From Bacteroidia bacterium (GTDB lineage Bacteria; Bacteroidota; Bacteroidia; 2-12-FULL-35-15): a stretch of 34,064 nucleotides of DNA. The DNA lies in the NCBI GenBank assembly GCA_016786925.1, contig JAEUTU010000122.1, positions 1 through 34,064 on the forward strand. Reading direction: 5' to 3'. This document shows positions 17,843 through 25,706 of this stretch, one piece after another (positions within the stretch are counted from its first letter, which is position 1; every line of letters begins with the position of its first letter). The notes under the pieces were generated by a model. It was not told the origin of the DNA and ran no database searches. It saw only the letters and a program-made list of their open reading frames with translations. The translations under genes were made by a program, and so were the position numbers.

Positions 17843-18229
17843 ATGGAAGTCGTAAATACTCTTGGTAGAAGAAAAACCGCTGTAGCGCGTGCATATGCGC
17901 AAAAAGGAAGTGGCAACATTGTAATCAACGGAAGAGATTACAAAAGCTACTTTACAACAACCACTTTACAATACAAAATAGGTCAAGCATTTGCAGTTAC
18001 TAAAACTGTAGGTGAAGTTGACGTAAATGTAAATGTAAAAGGGGGCGGGGTAACAGGACAGGCAGAAGCTGTACGTTTAGCAATTGCCCGTGCTTTAGTA
18101 GAAATGGATGCTAATCATAAACCTGCTTTAAAAGCTGAAGGTTTAATGACGCGTAATCCGAAAATGGTTGAACGTAAAAAACCGGGTCAGAAGAAAGCTC
18201 GTAAGCGTTTCCAATTCAGCAAACGTTAA
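17843..18229 (+). CDS. rpsI: 30S ribosomal protein uS9
   Basis: A 128-residue small-subunit protein. NTLGRRKTAVARAY at the start, GGGVTGQAEAVRLAIARALVE in the middle, and the basic tail ending KRFQFSKR are diagnostic. The C-terminal Lys-Arg reaches the P-site tRNA. The tail is intact. It is co-transcribed with rplM; rpsB follows after 96 bases. Confidence 0.97.
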   Translation: MEVVNTLGRRKTAVARAYAQKGSGNIVINGRDYKSYFTTTTLQYKIGQAFAVTKTVGEVDVNVNVKGGGVTGQAEAVRLAIARALVEMDANHKPALKAEGLMTRNPKMVERKKPGQKKARKRFQFSKR

Positions 18230-18325
18230 TATTATTTGGTTTTGCAGATCGCTTTTTCAAACGGTTTGCAATTCCTTATTAAGAAAATCATCTATCTAAA
18301 AAAAAGTATTAAAAAATAAAGACAA

Positions 18326-19174
18326 ATGTCAAGAACAAATTTTAACGAATTATTAGAAGCCGGATCTCACTTCGGTCACTTAAAAAGAAAATGGAATCCA
18401 GCTATGGCTCCATATATTTTTACTGAGAAAAATGGTATCCATATCATCGACTTGAACAAAACAGTTGTAAAAATTGATGAGGCTGCAAATGCTTTAAAAC
18501 AAATTGCTAAATCAGGTAAAAAAGTTTTATTCGTTGCTACTAAAAAACAAGCAAAAGATATCGTTGCTGAAAAAGTAAAAGCAATCAACATGCCTTATGT
18601 TACTGAGCGTTGGCCAGGTGGTATGTTGACCAATTTTGCTACTATCCGTAAAGCGGTTAAGAAAATGGCAACAATCGATAAAATGGCTACTGATGGAACA
18701 TTTGACAATATCTCTAAAAAAGAGAAATTACAAATTTCACGTGAGCGTGCTAAATTAGAAACTCAATTAGGAAGTATTGCTGACTTAACCCGTTTACCGG
18801 CTGCATTATTTATCGTTGATATTTCTAAAGAACATATCGCAGTTGCAGAAGCAAAACGTTTAAATATCCCAACATTTGCGATCGTTGATACAAACTCTGA
18901 TCCTAATGTTGTTGATTACGCAATTCCTGCAAATGATGATGCTTCAACTTCTATCTCTTTGATCACTGGTCTTATTGCTAAAGCGATCGAAGAAGGATTA
19001 GCTGAACGTAAAGTGGATAAAGAAACAGCTGCTGCTGAAGAAAAAGATGGTAAATCATCTTCTCGTGAAGAGGCTTCTAAATTAGCTGCTGGTGCTAAAT
19101 TCAAATCATCTGATGATGAAGGTGATGTTGCTGTAGGTAAAAAAACTGCAGTGAAAAAACCTAGAAAAAAATAA
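18326..19174 (+). CDS. rpsB: 30S ribosomal protein uS2 with charged C-terminal extension
   Basis: A 282-residue protein. The core (about residues 1-225) is uS2: LLEAGSHFGHLKRKWNPAMAPYIF at the start, TERWPGGMLTNFATIRK around 92-108, and ALFIVDISKEHIAVAEAKRLNIPTFAIVDTNSDP around 160-193. The last 55 residues are an extra, low-complexity tail rich in Lys, Glu, Ser and Ala, ending KKPRKK and probably disordered; E. coli uS2 has about 241 residues. A terminator hairpin lies between this gene and tsf. Confidence 0.96.
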   Translation: MSRTNFNELLEAGSHFGHLKRKWNPAMAPYIFTEKNGIHIIDLNKTVVKIDEAANALKQIAKSGKKVLFVATKKQAKDIVAEKVKAINMPYVTERWPGGMLTNFATIRKAVKKMATIDKMATDGTFDNISKKEKLQISRERAKLETQLGSIADLTRLPAALFIVDISKEHIAVAEAKRLNIPTFAIVDTNSDPNVVDYAIPANDDASTSISLITGLIAKAIEEGLAERKVDKETAAAEEKDGKSSSREEASKLAAGAKFKSSDDEGDVAVGKKTAVKKPRKK

Positions 19175-19233
19175 GCACAAGCTTTTATAAGCACACAAGG
19201 GGCTTTAAAGAATATATATTAATTGTATAAATG

Positions 19234-19262
19234 TCCCGACTTTATAGGTCGGGATATTTTTT
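19234..19262 (+). terminator. Terminator/attenuator between rpsB and tsf
   Basis: TCCCGAC and GTCGGGA form a 7-pair GC-rich stem with a 7-base loop, then TATTTTTT. It ends only 17 bases before the tsf start, with no room for a promoter after it. tsf must therefore be reached by read-through, suggesting partial termination. Confidence 0.75.
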
Positions 19263-19279
19263 AATAACAAAACAAAAAA

Positions 19280-20116
19280 ATGACAACAATGGCTATAACA
19301 GCAGCAGACGTTAATAAATTACGTCAAATGACAGGTGCAGGTATGATGGACTGCAAAAAAGCATTAACTGAAGCAAACGGTGATTTTGAAAAAGCAATTG
19401 ATGAATTGCGTAAAAAAGGTCAGAAAGTTGCAGCTAACCGTAGCGACCGTGATGCAAAAGAAGGTTTGGTAGTTGCTAAAACAACTGCAGATAACAAACG
19501 TGGTGTTGTATTGGTAGTAAATTGTGAAACCGATTTTGTTGCTAAAAACGAAGATTTCGGAAAATTTGTAAATAACATCGTTGATGTTGCGATCGCAAAA
19601 AATCCAAAATCAGTGGATGAATTAAAAGCATTAGCTTACGATAACAATATTACAATCGCTGATAAATTGATCGAACAAACAGGTGTGATCGGTGAAAAGA
19701 TCGATCTTTCTAAGTATGAAACTGTTGAAGCTTCATACGTGATCGCTTATAACCACCCTGGTAATAAATTAGCTAACATTGTTGGTTTCAACAAAGATGC
19801 AGTAAATGCTGAAGTAGCTAAAGATGTTGCAATGCAAGTTGCTGCAATGGCTCCTGTAGCTGTTGATAAAGATGGTGTTGACTCAGAAACATTACAACGT
19901 GAGATCGAGATCGGTAAAGAACAAGCACGTGCTGAAGGAAAACCGGAAGATATGTTAGAAAAAATTGCAATGGGTAAATTGAATAAATTCTACAAAGAAT
20001 CTACTTTGTTGAATCAAGAGTTTATCAAAGACAATAAAAAGTCAATCGCTCAATACCTTGATGGTTCTGAGAAAGGATTAACTGTTACAGCTTTCAAACG
20101 TATTGCTTTAGGTTAA
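19280..20116 (+). CDS. tsf: Elongation factor Ts
   Basis: EF-Ts recharges EF-Tu by exchanging GDP for GTP. The 278-residue protein has the N-terminal UBA-like domain with LRQMTGAGMMDCKKALTEANGDFEKAIDELRKKG, then the TDFVAKNEDF core (about residues 77-86) that contacts EF-Tu. ATG 19289 (MAITAADVNKLR) is an equally good start and closer to relatives; I give the longer form, which follows an A-rich stretch directly. It is flanked by terminators on both sides, which is unusual for a mid-operon gene. Confidence 0.96.
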   Translation: MTTMAITAADVNKLRQMTGAGMMDCKKALTEANGDFEKAIDELRKKGQKVAANRSDRDAKEGLVVAKTTADNKRGVVLVVNCETDFVAKNEDFGKFVNNIVDVAIAKNPKSVDELKALAYDNNITIADKLIEQTGVIGEKIDLSKYETVEASYVIAYNHPGNKLANIVGFNKDAVNAEVAKDVAMQVAAMAPVAVDKDGVDSETLQREIEIGKEQARAEGKPEDMLEKIAMGKLNKFYKESTLLNQEFIKDNKKSIAQYLDGSEKGLTVTAFKRIALG

Positions 20117-20130
20117 TCAATATTCAATTA

Positions 20131-20162
20131 AAAAAATCCCGATATTTATCGGGATTTTTTTT
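20131..20162 (+). terminator. Intrinsic terminator after tsf
   Basis: AAAAAATCCCGATA and TATCGGGATTTTTT are perfect 14-base inverted repeats with a 2-base centre, then T residues to 20162. The core (TCCCGA/TCGGGA) resembles that of the hairpin before tsf. Confidence 0.88.
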
Positions 20163-20182
20163 GGACTAATTTTTAATTTGAC

Positions 20183-20626
20183 ATGAAACAACTTCTTTTC
20201 TTATCAACTTTAATCGTTCTTATGTCCGCTTGTTCACACGAGTCGGTTAAAGAGAAGGTGAATACTGTTGGTGATGCTGCCGGAGAAACAGCGGGAGAAT
20301 TTTTAAAAGGTGTTGGCAGTGGAATGGATAAGGCGTTTGAAGTAAAAGTATCATCGCCCAAGTATATTAGTGATAAAGGATTAGAGTTTAGTAAAGTGAC
20401 CATAAACAGTGCGGGTGAAGGAATGGATAATATGTTGAATGTTTATGTTATATTTAAAAAAGATTTTTCGGGAAAATTAACAGCGAAGGTTTTTGATACA
20501 AAAGAAAAAGAAGTAGGTAGAGTGACTTTACAAGTGGATGGTAAAGCAGAAGAGGCTAAGTACATCGATTTTGAGTTTGACCCCCGTACCAATATTGACA
20601 GTGATTTTAAAATAATTATAGAATAA
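20183..20626 (+). CDS. Putative lipoprotein, function unknown
   Basis: A 147-residue protein with a short signal peptide and lipobox ending LMSAC (Cys17), so it is predicted to be lipid-anchored. A Gly/Glu/Lys stretch (about 25-50) precedes a beta-rich domain, roughly residues 52-147, ending in a run of Ile. I do not recognise the family. It lies between tsf and pyrH, 20 bases after the tsf terminator and 2 bases before the pyrH ATG, so it is presumably translated with pyrH. An envelope protein is an odd insertion in this translation/nucleotide operon. Confidence 0.75.
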   Translation: MKQLLFLSTLIVLMSACSHESVKEKVNTVGDAAGETAGEFLKGVGSGMDKAFEVKVSSPKYISDKGLEFSKVTINSAGEGMDNMLNVYVIFKKDFSGKLTAKVFDTKEKEVGRVTLQVDGKAEEAKYIDFEFDPRTNIDSDFKIIIE

Positions 20627-20628
20627 AT

Positions 20629-21336
20629 ATGAAATATAAACGCATTCTTCTGAAGCTTAGTGGTGAGTCACTAATGGGTAATAAACAGTTTGGTATCGAT
20701 AATGAGCGTTTGGCTCAGTATGCTAAGCAAATAAAGGAAATTGCTGATATGGGAGTACAGGTGGCAATTGTGATCGGTGGAGGAAATATTTTCAGAGGTA
20801 TTCAAGCCGAAGAAGGTGGAATGGACCGTGTTCATGGTGATTATATGGGAATGCTTGCCACTGTGATCAATTCAATGGCATTGCAATCAGCATTAGAAAA
20901 AACAGGAATGGAAACCCGTTTACAATCAGCTATTAAAATGGAACAGATCTGTGAACCATTTATCCGCAGAAAAGCAGTTCGTCATTTAGAAAAAGGGCGT
21001 GTTGTTATTTTTGGTGCAGGTACAGGAAATCCTTATTTCACTACAGATACAGCAGCTACTTTAAGAGCCATAGAAATTGAAGCGAATGTGGTACTAAAAG
21101 GAACACGCGTGGATGGTATCTATACAGCCGATCCTGAAAAAGATAAAACAGCTACAAAATATGATGTGATCTCTTTTGATGAAGTATATGCGAAAGGCTT
21201 AGAAGTAATGGATATGACCGCATTTACATTGTGTAAAGAGAATAAATTGCCGATCATTGTATTTGATATGAATAAGCAAGGTAATTTGAAGCGTTTAGTG
21301 GATGGCGAAAAGGTAGGAACCTTGGTAGATCTGTAA
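20629..21336 (+). CDS. pyrH: Uridylate kinase (UMP kinase)
   Basis: PyrH phosphorylates UMP to UDP as a cytoplasmic hexamer of the amino-acid-kinase fold. The 235-residue protein has [14 protein letters not shown] at the N-terminus, IGGGNIFRG around 48-56, [15 protein letters not shown] around 128-142, and [16 protein letters not shown] around 158-173, all standard. It follows the lipoprotein gene by 2 bases and precedes frr by 41 bases, the conserved pyrH-frr pair. Confidence 0.97.
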   Translation: MKYKRILLKLSGESLMGNKQFGIDNERLAQYAKQIKEIADMGVQVAIVIGGGNIFRGIQAEEGGMDRVHGDYMGMLATVINSMALQSALEKTGMETRLQSAIKMEQICEPFIRRKAVRHLEKGRVVIFGAGTGNPYFTTDTAATLRAIEIEANVVLKGTRVDGIYTADPEKDKTATKYDVISFDEVYAKGLEVMDMTAFTLCKENKLPIIVFDMNKQGNLKRLVDGEKVGTLVDL

Positions 21337-21377
21337 TTTTAAAATAAATTTGTAAAACAATTTCAATAAATAACGAT

Positions 21378-21941
21378 ATGAACGAAGAGATACAGTTTGT
21401 GCTTGATAATGCCAAAGAGCAAATGGAAAAAGCCGTGAATCACTTGGAGGCGGAATTGGTAAAAGTTAGAGCGGGAAAAGCCAGTCCTACCATGTTGGAA
21501 GGAGTAATGGTTGATTATTACGGATCAAAAGCTCCTTTGAACCAGGTAGCTAATGTTAATACAGCCGATGCAAGAACATTAGTGGTTCAACCTTGGGAAA
21601 AATCAATGCTAACACCAATTGAGAAAGCTATTCAAGCCGCTAATCTGGGTCTAAATCCTCAAAACGATGGTGTGATCATACGCATCCTTGTTCCAGCCTT
21701 AACAGAGGAGCGAAGAAAAGACCTTGTTAAAAAAGCGAAATCGGAAGCAGAAACAGCGAAAGTAAGTTTGCGTACTATCCGTAAAGATGCAAATGAAGCT
21801 TTGAAAAAGTTGCAAAAAGATGGAACACCTGAAGATGAAGTGAAAGAAGGGGAAGGGAAGGTTCAAGTGTTGACTGATACTTATGTGGCGAAATGCGATA
21901 AACATTTAGAAGTAAAAGAAAAAGAGATCATGACCGTTTAA
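21378..21941 (+). CDS. frr: Ribosome recycling factor
   Basis: RRF with EF-G splits post-termination ribosomes. The 187-residue protein is near the usual 185. LVKVRAGKASPTMLEGVMVDYYG (about 27-49), PLNQVANV and the LTEERRKDLVKKAK hinge (about 113-126) are diagnostic. The tail ends KCDKHLEVKEKEIMTV. It is the last gene of the rplM-to-frr cluster and is followed by a clear terminator. Confidence 0.97.
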   Translation: MNEEIQFVLDNAKEQMEKAVNHLEAELVKVRAGKASPTMLEGVMVDYYGSKAPLNQVANVNTADARTLVVQPWEKSMLTPIEKAIQAANLGLNPQNDGVIIRILVPALTEERRKDLVKKAKSEAETAKVSLRTIRKDANEALKKLQKDGTPEDEVKEGEGKVQVLTDTYVAKCDKHLEVKEKEIMTV

Positions 21942-21963
21942 TTCAGAAAATATATTAGATCAG

Positions 21964-21991
21964 AGCCCTGCCATTTGGCGGGGCTTTTTTT
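21964..21991 (+). terminator. Intrinsic terminator after frr
   Basis: AGCCCTGCC and GGCGGGGCT form a 9-pair stem (one T-G wobble) around ATTT, followed by seven T. It abuts a minus-strand terminator that begins 4 bases further right. Confidence 0.9.
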
Positions 21992-21994
21992 ATG

Positions 21995-22028
21995 AAAAAA
22001 AGCAGCCCCTGAACAAACAGAAGCTGCT
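21995..22028 (-). terminator. Minus-strand intrinsic terminator of the candidate small RNA
   Basis: An 11-pair stem with two G-U wobbles, a 6-base loop (22012-22017) and six T. The wobble direction fixes the strand. It is back-to-back with the frr terminator. Confidence 0.75.
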
Positions 22029-22074
22029 ACCACATTAATCATTCATGTTCATTGATCCAATGAGCAAATGAATG
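21995..22074 (-). ncRNA. Candidate small RNA, about 80 nt, between frr and the TPR-like gene
   Basis: Three elements line up on the minus strand: a promoter-like pair ending at 22078, a nested stem-loop at 22076-22038 (9 outer and 6 inner pairs, all Watson-Crick), and an intrinsic terminator at 22028-21995. The terminator stem (AGCAGCTTCTG with CAGGGGCTGCT, loop TTTGTT, then T6) includes two adjacent G-U pairs that exist only in minus-strand RNA; the plus-strand copy would have A-C mismatches. No minus-strand gene lies upstream to need this terminator. There is no open frame of note. It could instead end antisense transcription coming out of the TPR-like gene. No known RNA family is recognised. 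Confidence 0.5.
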
Positions 22075-22077
22075 ATA

Positions 22078-22109
22078 CAAAGTAATTTGAATATTTCAGT
22101 TGTAACAAA
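22078..22109 (-). promoter_or_regulatory. Possible promoter of the candidate small RNA
   Basis: Reading the minus strand: TTTG (22109-22106), a 20-base spacer, then TTACTTTG (22085-22078), one mismatch from TAnnTTTG. Transcription would begin around 22074-22071, at the foot of the first stem-loop. Confidence 0.4.
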
Positions 22110-22131
22110 TCGAAAAGACGATAAAACTTAC

Positions 22132-22139
22132 TAAATTTG
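22132..22139 (+). promoter_or_regulatory. -7 promoter element for the TPR-like gene
   Basis: TAAATTTG fits TAnnTTTG exactly, 22 bases before the TTG start. No TTTG box lies at the expected distance upstream. Confidence 0.4.
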
Positions 22140-22161
22140 ATCGCCACAAAGATCATTTATT

Positions 22162-23556
22162 TTGAGTCAATTACATGCTTTAATTCAGACATTGAATGAA
22201 AGTGAGCTTATATTGCTTCGCTCTCAACGCCTCATTGGTAAAGAAAAAGAGGTGTTTGACTATGTAATAAAAAATAAAAACACGGAACTTCCTGAAACCG
22301 GAAAAGTCCAGTTGTTTCTTCAGCTTACAGAATCACACTACTACAAGATAAATTCTGTTTTGTTAAGAAAGTGTTATCTACTCTTAGTGCCAGAGGAGGG
22401 GATCGATTTGCTTCTTTTTTTGCGCAGCAAGAATTTGTTTACATTGTTACGACATGAGATCCTTTCACAAGAAAAGAAAAATGGGGATAAAAATAATACC
22501 GCTTTTTACTTAAAATGTTTTCATCTCTGCATAGATTTTCCTTATAAATACTACGATGAAAAAATGACGGCTCTGTTCGGAGAAAAATACCTTCGTTCTA
22601 AAAAGGATTGTACACTTTCAGATAAATTATATGTGAAGTACCATTTAATGTTCTCTGAGGTAAACCGTACTGCAGCCCGAAAGAATCCTATCAAAGCATT
22701 GGGTTTTGGTATTAAGGACCTGTTTAAGCATGAAAAAGAATTAGAGAAAAGTAACCATCATTTAGCAAAATATTATTTATACCGTAGTATATGCAGTTAT
22801 TATTCTTATTATGAAAAGAATAATGATATGATTATTGCGTATTTGAAAAAAGCCATTGCCTTGAAAGATCATATTGCTTATTTCTTTTCTGTGAATATCG
22901 AACAATTCCTTCAGTTGCAGTATGCCGATGCTTTGTTGAATAACAATGAAGTGGATCAAGCTGAAAAGATATATGAAACAGCTTTTAAACAAGGTGTTGA
23001 GCCTTTTATGTATGGATATTACTATCACTGCGAACAATACATACTTGTATTGATCATTCAAAAAGAGTTTGCAAAAGCAGAGGAATTATTGAAAAAGGTA
23101 TTTGAGCCTTGTATACAAAACAAGATCGATATCTATGCGACCAGAGGAGCAATGAGCTATGTGAAATTGTATCTAAGTTCAGGCGATTACAAGTCGGCTT
23201 TGAAGTATTTGAATATCGGAAAAGTGATCAATGAAAAGACATTCTATTTACCTTTTGACGTTCAATTGAGAGTGTTGGAGAACGTATATTTCTTTATGAA
23301 AAAAGATTATGATTTTGCGCTTCAATTAGCCAACCGGAATATTAAATTTATTCGCTCCCAGGAGCAAAATCCTGTGTTAGAGGATTATGTAAAGATCTGG
23401 AGAATGATCATAACGCTTATTAATAAAATTTTGAAAGAGGAAGAGATCACGGAAATCATCAAAGAAGAAAATCGTTTATTGAGTCGTGAATACGCTAATC
23501 TATATTGTCGCTTGTTTCCACTTATACTAGAGCAGGCAGTACATGAAACTACTTAA
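22162..23556 (+). CDS. TPR-like helical repeat protein, function unknown
   Basis: A 464-residue protein with no signal peptide or membrane segment, so probably cytoplasmic. From about residue 200 on it is built of helix pairs like TPR units: YADALLNNNEVDQAEKIYETAF, EFAKAEELLKKVFE and YLSSGDYKSALKYLNIGK. The N-terminal part (residues 1-50, LIQTLNESELILL...GKEKEVFDYVI) resembles the leading helices of other Bacteroidota TPR proteins and may be a small helical domain. No enzyme motif is seen. It starts at TTG 22162; no ATG fits nearby. Its TAA overlaps the stop of the convergent radical SAM gene. I do not recognise a named family. Confidence 0.75.
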   Translation: MSQLHALIQTLNESELILLRSQRLIGKEKEVFDYVIKNKNTELPETGKVQLFLQLTESHYYKINSVLLRKCYLLLVPEEGIDLLLFLRSKNLFTLLRHEILSQEKKNGDKNNTAFYLKCFHLCIDFPYKYYDEKMTALFGEKYLRSKKDCTLSDKLYVKYHLMFSEVNRTAARKNPIKALGFGIKDLFKHEKELEKSNHHLAKYYLYRSICSYYSYYEKNNDMIIAYLKKAIALKDHIAYFFSVNIEQFLQLQYADALLNNNEVDQAEKIYETAFKQGVEPFMYGYYYHCEQYILVLIIQKEFAKAEELLKKVFEPCIQNKIDIYATRGAMSYVKLYLSSGDYKSALKYLNIGKVINEKTFYLPFDVQLRVLENVYFFMKKDYDFALQLANRNIKFIRSQEQNPVLEDYVKIWRMIITLINKILKEEEITEIIKEENRLLSREYANLYCRLFPLILEQAVHETT

Positions 23557-24575
23557 GCCCAAACCTTGGTGCCTTCCGTACAATTCTTACAAATATCAAT
23601 TTCGGAGCGGGAGCGAAGAACAGATGCTCTAAATTTATTGTATGCCTCGGAATGCCATAGTGTTTCAAAATCGCTTGTTTTTAGATCGCCCAATTGATGT
23701 TGTGCATCCTTATCAAAACAGCATGGAACTACTAAACCATCCCAGGTGATTACTGTTGAATGCCAAAGTCTCCAGCAATGATTAAGCATTTCATTCTTGA
23801 TGCTATATGAACCGTCTGTTTCTTTCTTATAGCGGGAATATTTATCAATTGTGGGGATCAGCCGGTTGCCCTTTTCGAAGTTATAGATCTGTGCTGTTTT
23901 GAATTTAACTTCATCCACACCAATTTCTTTCGCGATCTTTTTAATATCCTCAATCTGATGTTCGTTGGGTTGAACAACCAAAAATTGAAAGATGACATGT
24001 GGGGTACTTGACTTTAATTCTTTTTTCCACTTAATAATGTTTTTTGCTCCTTCTTTCACTTTGTTGATGTCGCCACCGATCCTATATTGTTCATAGGTGT
24101 CTTGAGTTGTACCATCAATGGAAATGATCAAGCGGTCTAAGCCACTCTCCACTGTTTTTTTTGCATTGGCATCATTTAAATAATGCGCATTAGTAGAGGT
24201 GGAGGTATAAATGTTTTTTCTAGAGGCATAATTGACCATTTCTAAAAACTTTGGATTCAGAAAGGGTTCACCTTGAAAATAGAAGTTAAGGTGAAGTATT
24301 TTGTTGGATAGAGAATCAATTGTCTGTTTAAAGAAGTCTGTTTGAAGCATTCCGGTTGGACGGGTGAATTCTCTTTTTCCACTCGGACATTCCGGACATC
24401 TTAAATTGCAGGATGTTGTAGGCTCAATTGTAATGCTGATAGGTACTCCCCACTGAACAGGTTTTTTGCTCCATTTCGAAATATAAAAACTCATTAGAAC
24501 TTTCAACGCATTCAACATCCTTTTAAACCGGAGTTTATAGAATAGATTAAGCGCATCTGTTAATTTTGAGTTCAC
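23553..24575 (-). CDS. Radical SAM protein with C-terminal SPASM-type iron-sulfur region
   Basis: A 340-residue protein. Cys56, Cys60 and Cys63 in CNLRCPEC form the CX3CX2C motif that binds the 4Fe-4S cluster cleaving S-adenosylmethionine. FQGEPFLNP (about 99-107) is the GGEP-like SAM-binding motif. The C-terminal part has further Cys (HCWRLWHS, VPCCFD, CKNC) as in SPASM domains, which hold auxiliary clusters. Such proteins modify peptides, proteins or small molecules. No precursor peptide gene is visible next to it, so the substrate is unknown. It begins with GTG. It converges with the TPR-like gene, with stop codons sharing bases 23553-23556. Confidence 0.87.
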   Translation of the reverse strand: MNSKLTDALNLFYKLRFKRMLNALKVLMSFYISKWSKKPVQWGVPISITIEPTTSCNLRCPECPSGKREFTRPTGMLQTDFFKQTIDSLSNKILHLNFYFQGEPFLNPKFLEMVNYASRKNIYTSTSTNAHYLNDANAKKTVESGLDRLIISIDGTTQDTYEQYRIGGDINKVKEGAKNIIKWKKELKSSTPHVIFQFLVVQPNEHQIEDIKKIAKEIGVDEVKFKTAQIYNFEKGNRLIPTIDKYSRYKKETDGSYSIKNEMLNHCWRLWHSTVITWDGLVVPCCFDKDAQHQLGDLKTSDFETLWHSEAYNKFRASVLRSRSEIDICKNCTEGTKVWA

Positions 24576-24610
24576 GATTAATGTTTTTGTAAAGATACGA
24601 ATCGTTTATA

Positions 24611-24643
24611 AATAAAAGAGCCTATCGTTTAGGATAGGCTCTT
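24611..24643 (-). terminator. Terminator of the T9SS cargo gene at 24664-25611
   Basis: AAGAGCCTATC and GATAGGCTCTT form a perfect 11-pair stem with a 6-base loop; on the minus strand it is followed by TTTTATTT. It lies 20 bases past the stop codon. Confidence 0.88.
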
Positions 24644-24663
24644 GGTAATGCTATTTAATAAGT

Positions 24664-25611
24664 CTATTTCGCTATTTCGAATTTACCTCTGCCTATAAGC
24701 ACTTTCTCTTTATTATAAAGGTTGTAAATGTATAATCCTGAAGAGTAATTGTGCGTGTGAATATTGACTTTATTCTCATTTAATTCATATACGCCTATTT
24801 TTCTACCTGTAATATCTACAATCTCTATTTTTTCTGCATCTCTTTCACTCTTGAAATTGATGTTTGTGCTAGCCGGATTAGGGTAAATGGTTACATTATT
24901 GGAAATGCCTTCCATGTCGTTGGTGCTGATCACTAAACCACTCCATTGTAATGCATCAACATACATCGCACTTCCCATTTTAGCTCCGGGATGCAGATAA
25001 ACGCTGGATGAGATATAGACACGTTGTGTGTCCGGATTCACACCATTAAATGCAGGATTGTACACCATTGAAATGCTATTTGCAGAATAAGAAGTTTGGT
25101 TTGCACCTACCGCATAAATTCCACGAGCAATTGTATCGCGGTGGTTAACATTCCATTTGGTTAAATAAGCGACTACAAAACCTGAGTCGGCACCAGCAGG
25201 TTGATACATACTGGCGAATGATAATGTAGCCGAACGGGTGGTATAAGGATATCCAAATAATACTGGAGCTGTTGTAGAAAATTGTGTTTTGCCAATTACT
25301 AGTAAGCCAACAGTATCTAAATTTTCTGTTGTGTTAAAAGGGTTTTCAATTAATACACTTGCAGGTAATTTGCCTGTAACAACCTTTGCAGAAGCAGTTC
25401 CTGCATAGGGAGATGGCGCAATGGTATCACGAAAAACCGATTGTGGCATACCGGAAATAGCAAGCACATTAAAGCTGGCCCATCCAACAGGATCTTTTAT
25501 AGTTGTACTGAATTGAACATTTGCCCATGTTTCAAATCCCATATCAGGTGCTTGTGCTTTAGTTGTTAGAAAGCTTGCAGTAATACATATTGAGAATAAT
25601 ATTTTTTTCAT
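24664..25611 (-). CDS. Secreted PCMD-like protein with T9SS sorting domain
   Basis: A 315-residue protein with a signal peptide (KKILFSICITASFLTTKAQA). The middle region starts FETWANV...PVGWASFN and continues with PSPYAGTASAKVVTG. This 'FE.W ... GW ... yeG..sa.l.t' pattern resembles the putative carbohydrate-metabolism domain (PCMD) of Bacteroidota secreted proteins; the match is by eye only. The last 80 residues start with VTIYPNPAST near residue 237 and end RGKFEIAK, a type-A T9SS sorting domain, so surface display or release is predicted. It is arranged head-to-tail with a second T9SS cargo gene, but a terminator lies between them. Confidence 0.8.
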   Translation of the reverse strand: MKKILFSICITASFLTTKAQAPDMGFETWANVQFSTTIKDPVGWASFNVLAISGMPQSVFRDTIAPSPYAGTASAKVVTGKLPASVLIENPFNTTENLDTVGLLVIGKTQFSTTAPVLFGYPYTTRSATLSFASMYQPAGADSGFVVAYLTKWNVNHRDTIARGIYAVGANQTSYSANSISMVYNPAFNGVNPDTQRVYISSSVYLHPGAKMGSAMYVDALQWSGLVISTNDMEGISNNVTIYPNPASTNINFKSERDAEKIEIVDITGRKIGVYELNENKVNIHTHNYSSGLYIYNLYNKEKVLIGRGKFEIAK

Positions 25612-25634
25612 GATCTTAATAATTATTAGATAAT

Positions 25635-25642
25635 CAAATATA
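25635..25642 (-). promoter_or_regulatory. -7 promoter element for the PCMD-like gene
   Basis: TATATTTG on the minus strand fits TAnnTTTG, 23 bases before the ATG. The same octamer stands before the next two minus-strand genes. A T-run replaces a clear -33 box. Confidence 0.45.
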
Positions 25643-25655
25643 GTAAAAACTAAAT

Positions 25656-25689
25656 AAAAAAACGCCCCTTCTTTTTAGATAGGGGCGTT
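25656..25689 (-). terminator. Terminator of the T9SS cargo gene at 25707-26780
   Basis: AACGCCCCT and AGGGGCGTT form a 9-pair GC-rich stem with an 11-base loop; on the minus strand seven T follow. It separates the two T9SS cargo genes. Confidence 0.88.
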
Positions 25690-25706
25690 TTCATTAATTT
25701 AAAATA

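Noticed and set aside
18230..18325. Spacer between rpsI and rpsB as an S2 autoregulatory leader or separate promoter
   Set aside because: Only a weak TTGCA/TGCAA pairing and no good -7 element are visible; nothing I can support.
20173..20180. TTAATTTG just before the lipoprotein ATG as a promoter
   Set aside because: One mismatch to the -7 element, no -33 box at a sensible distance, and it is 2 bases from the start codon.
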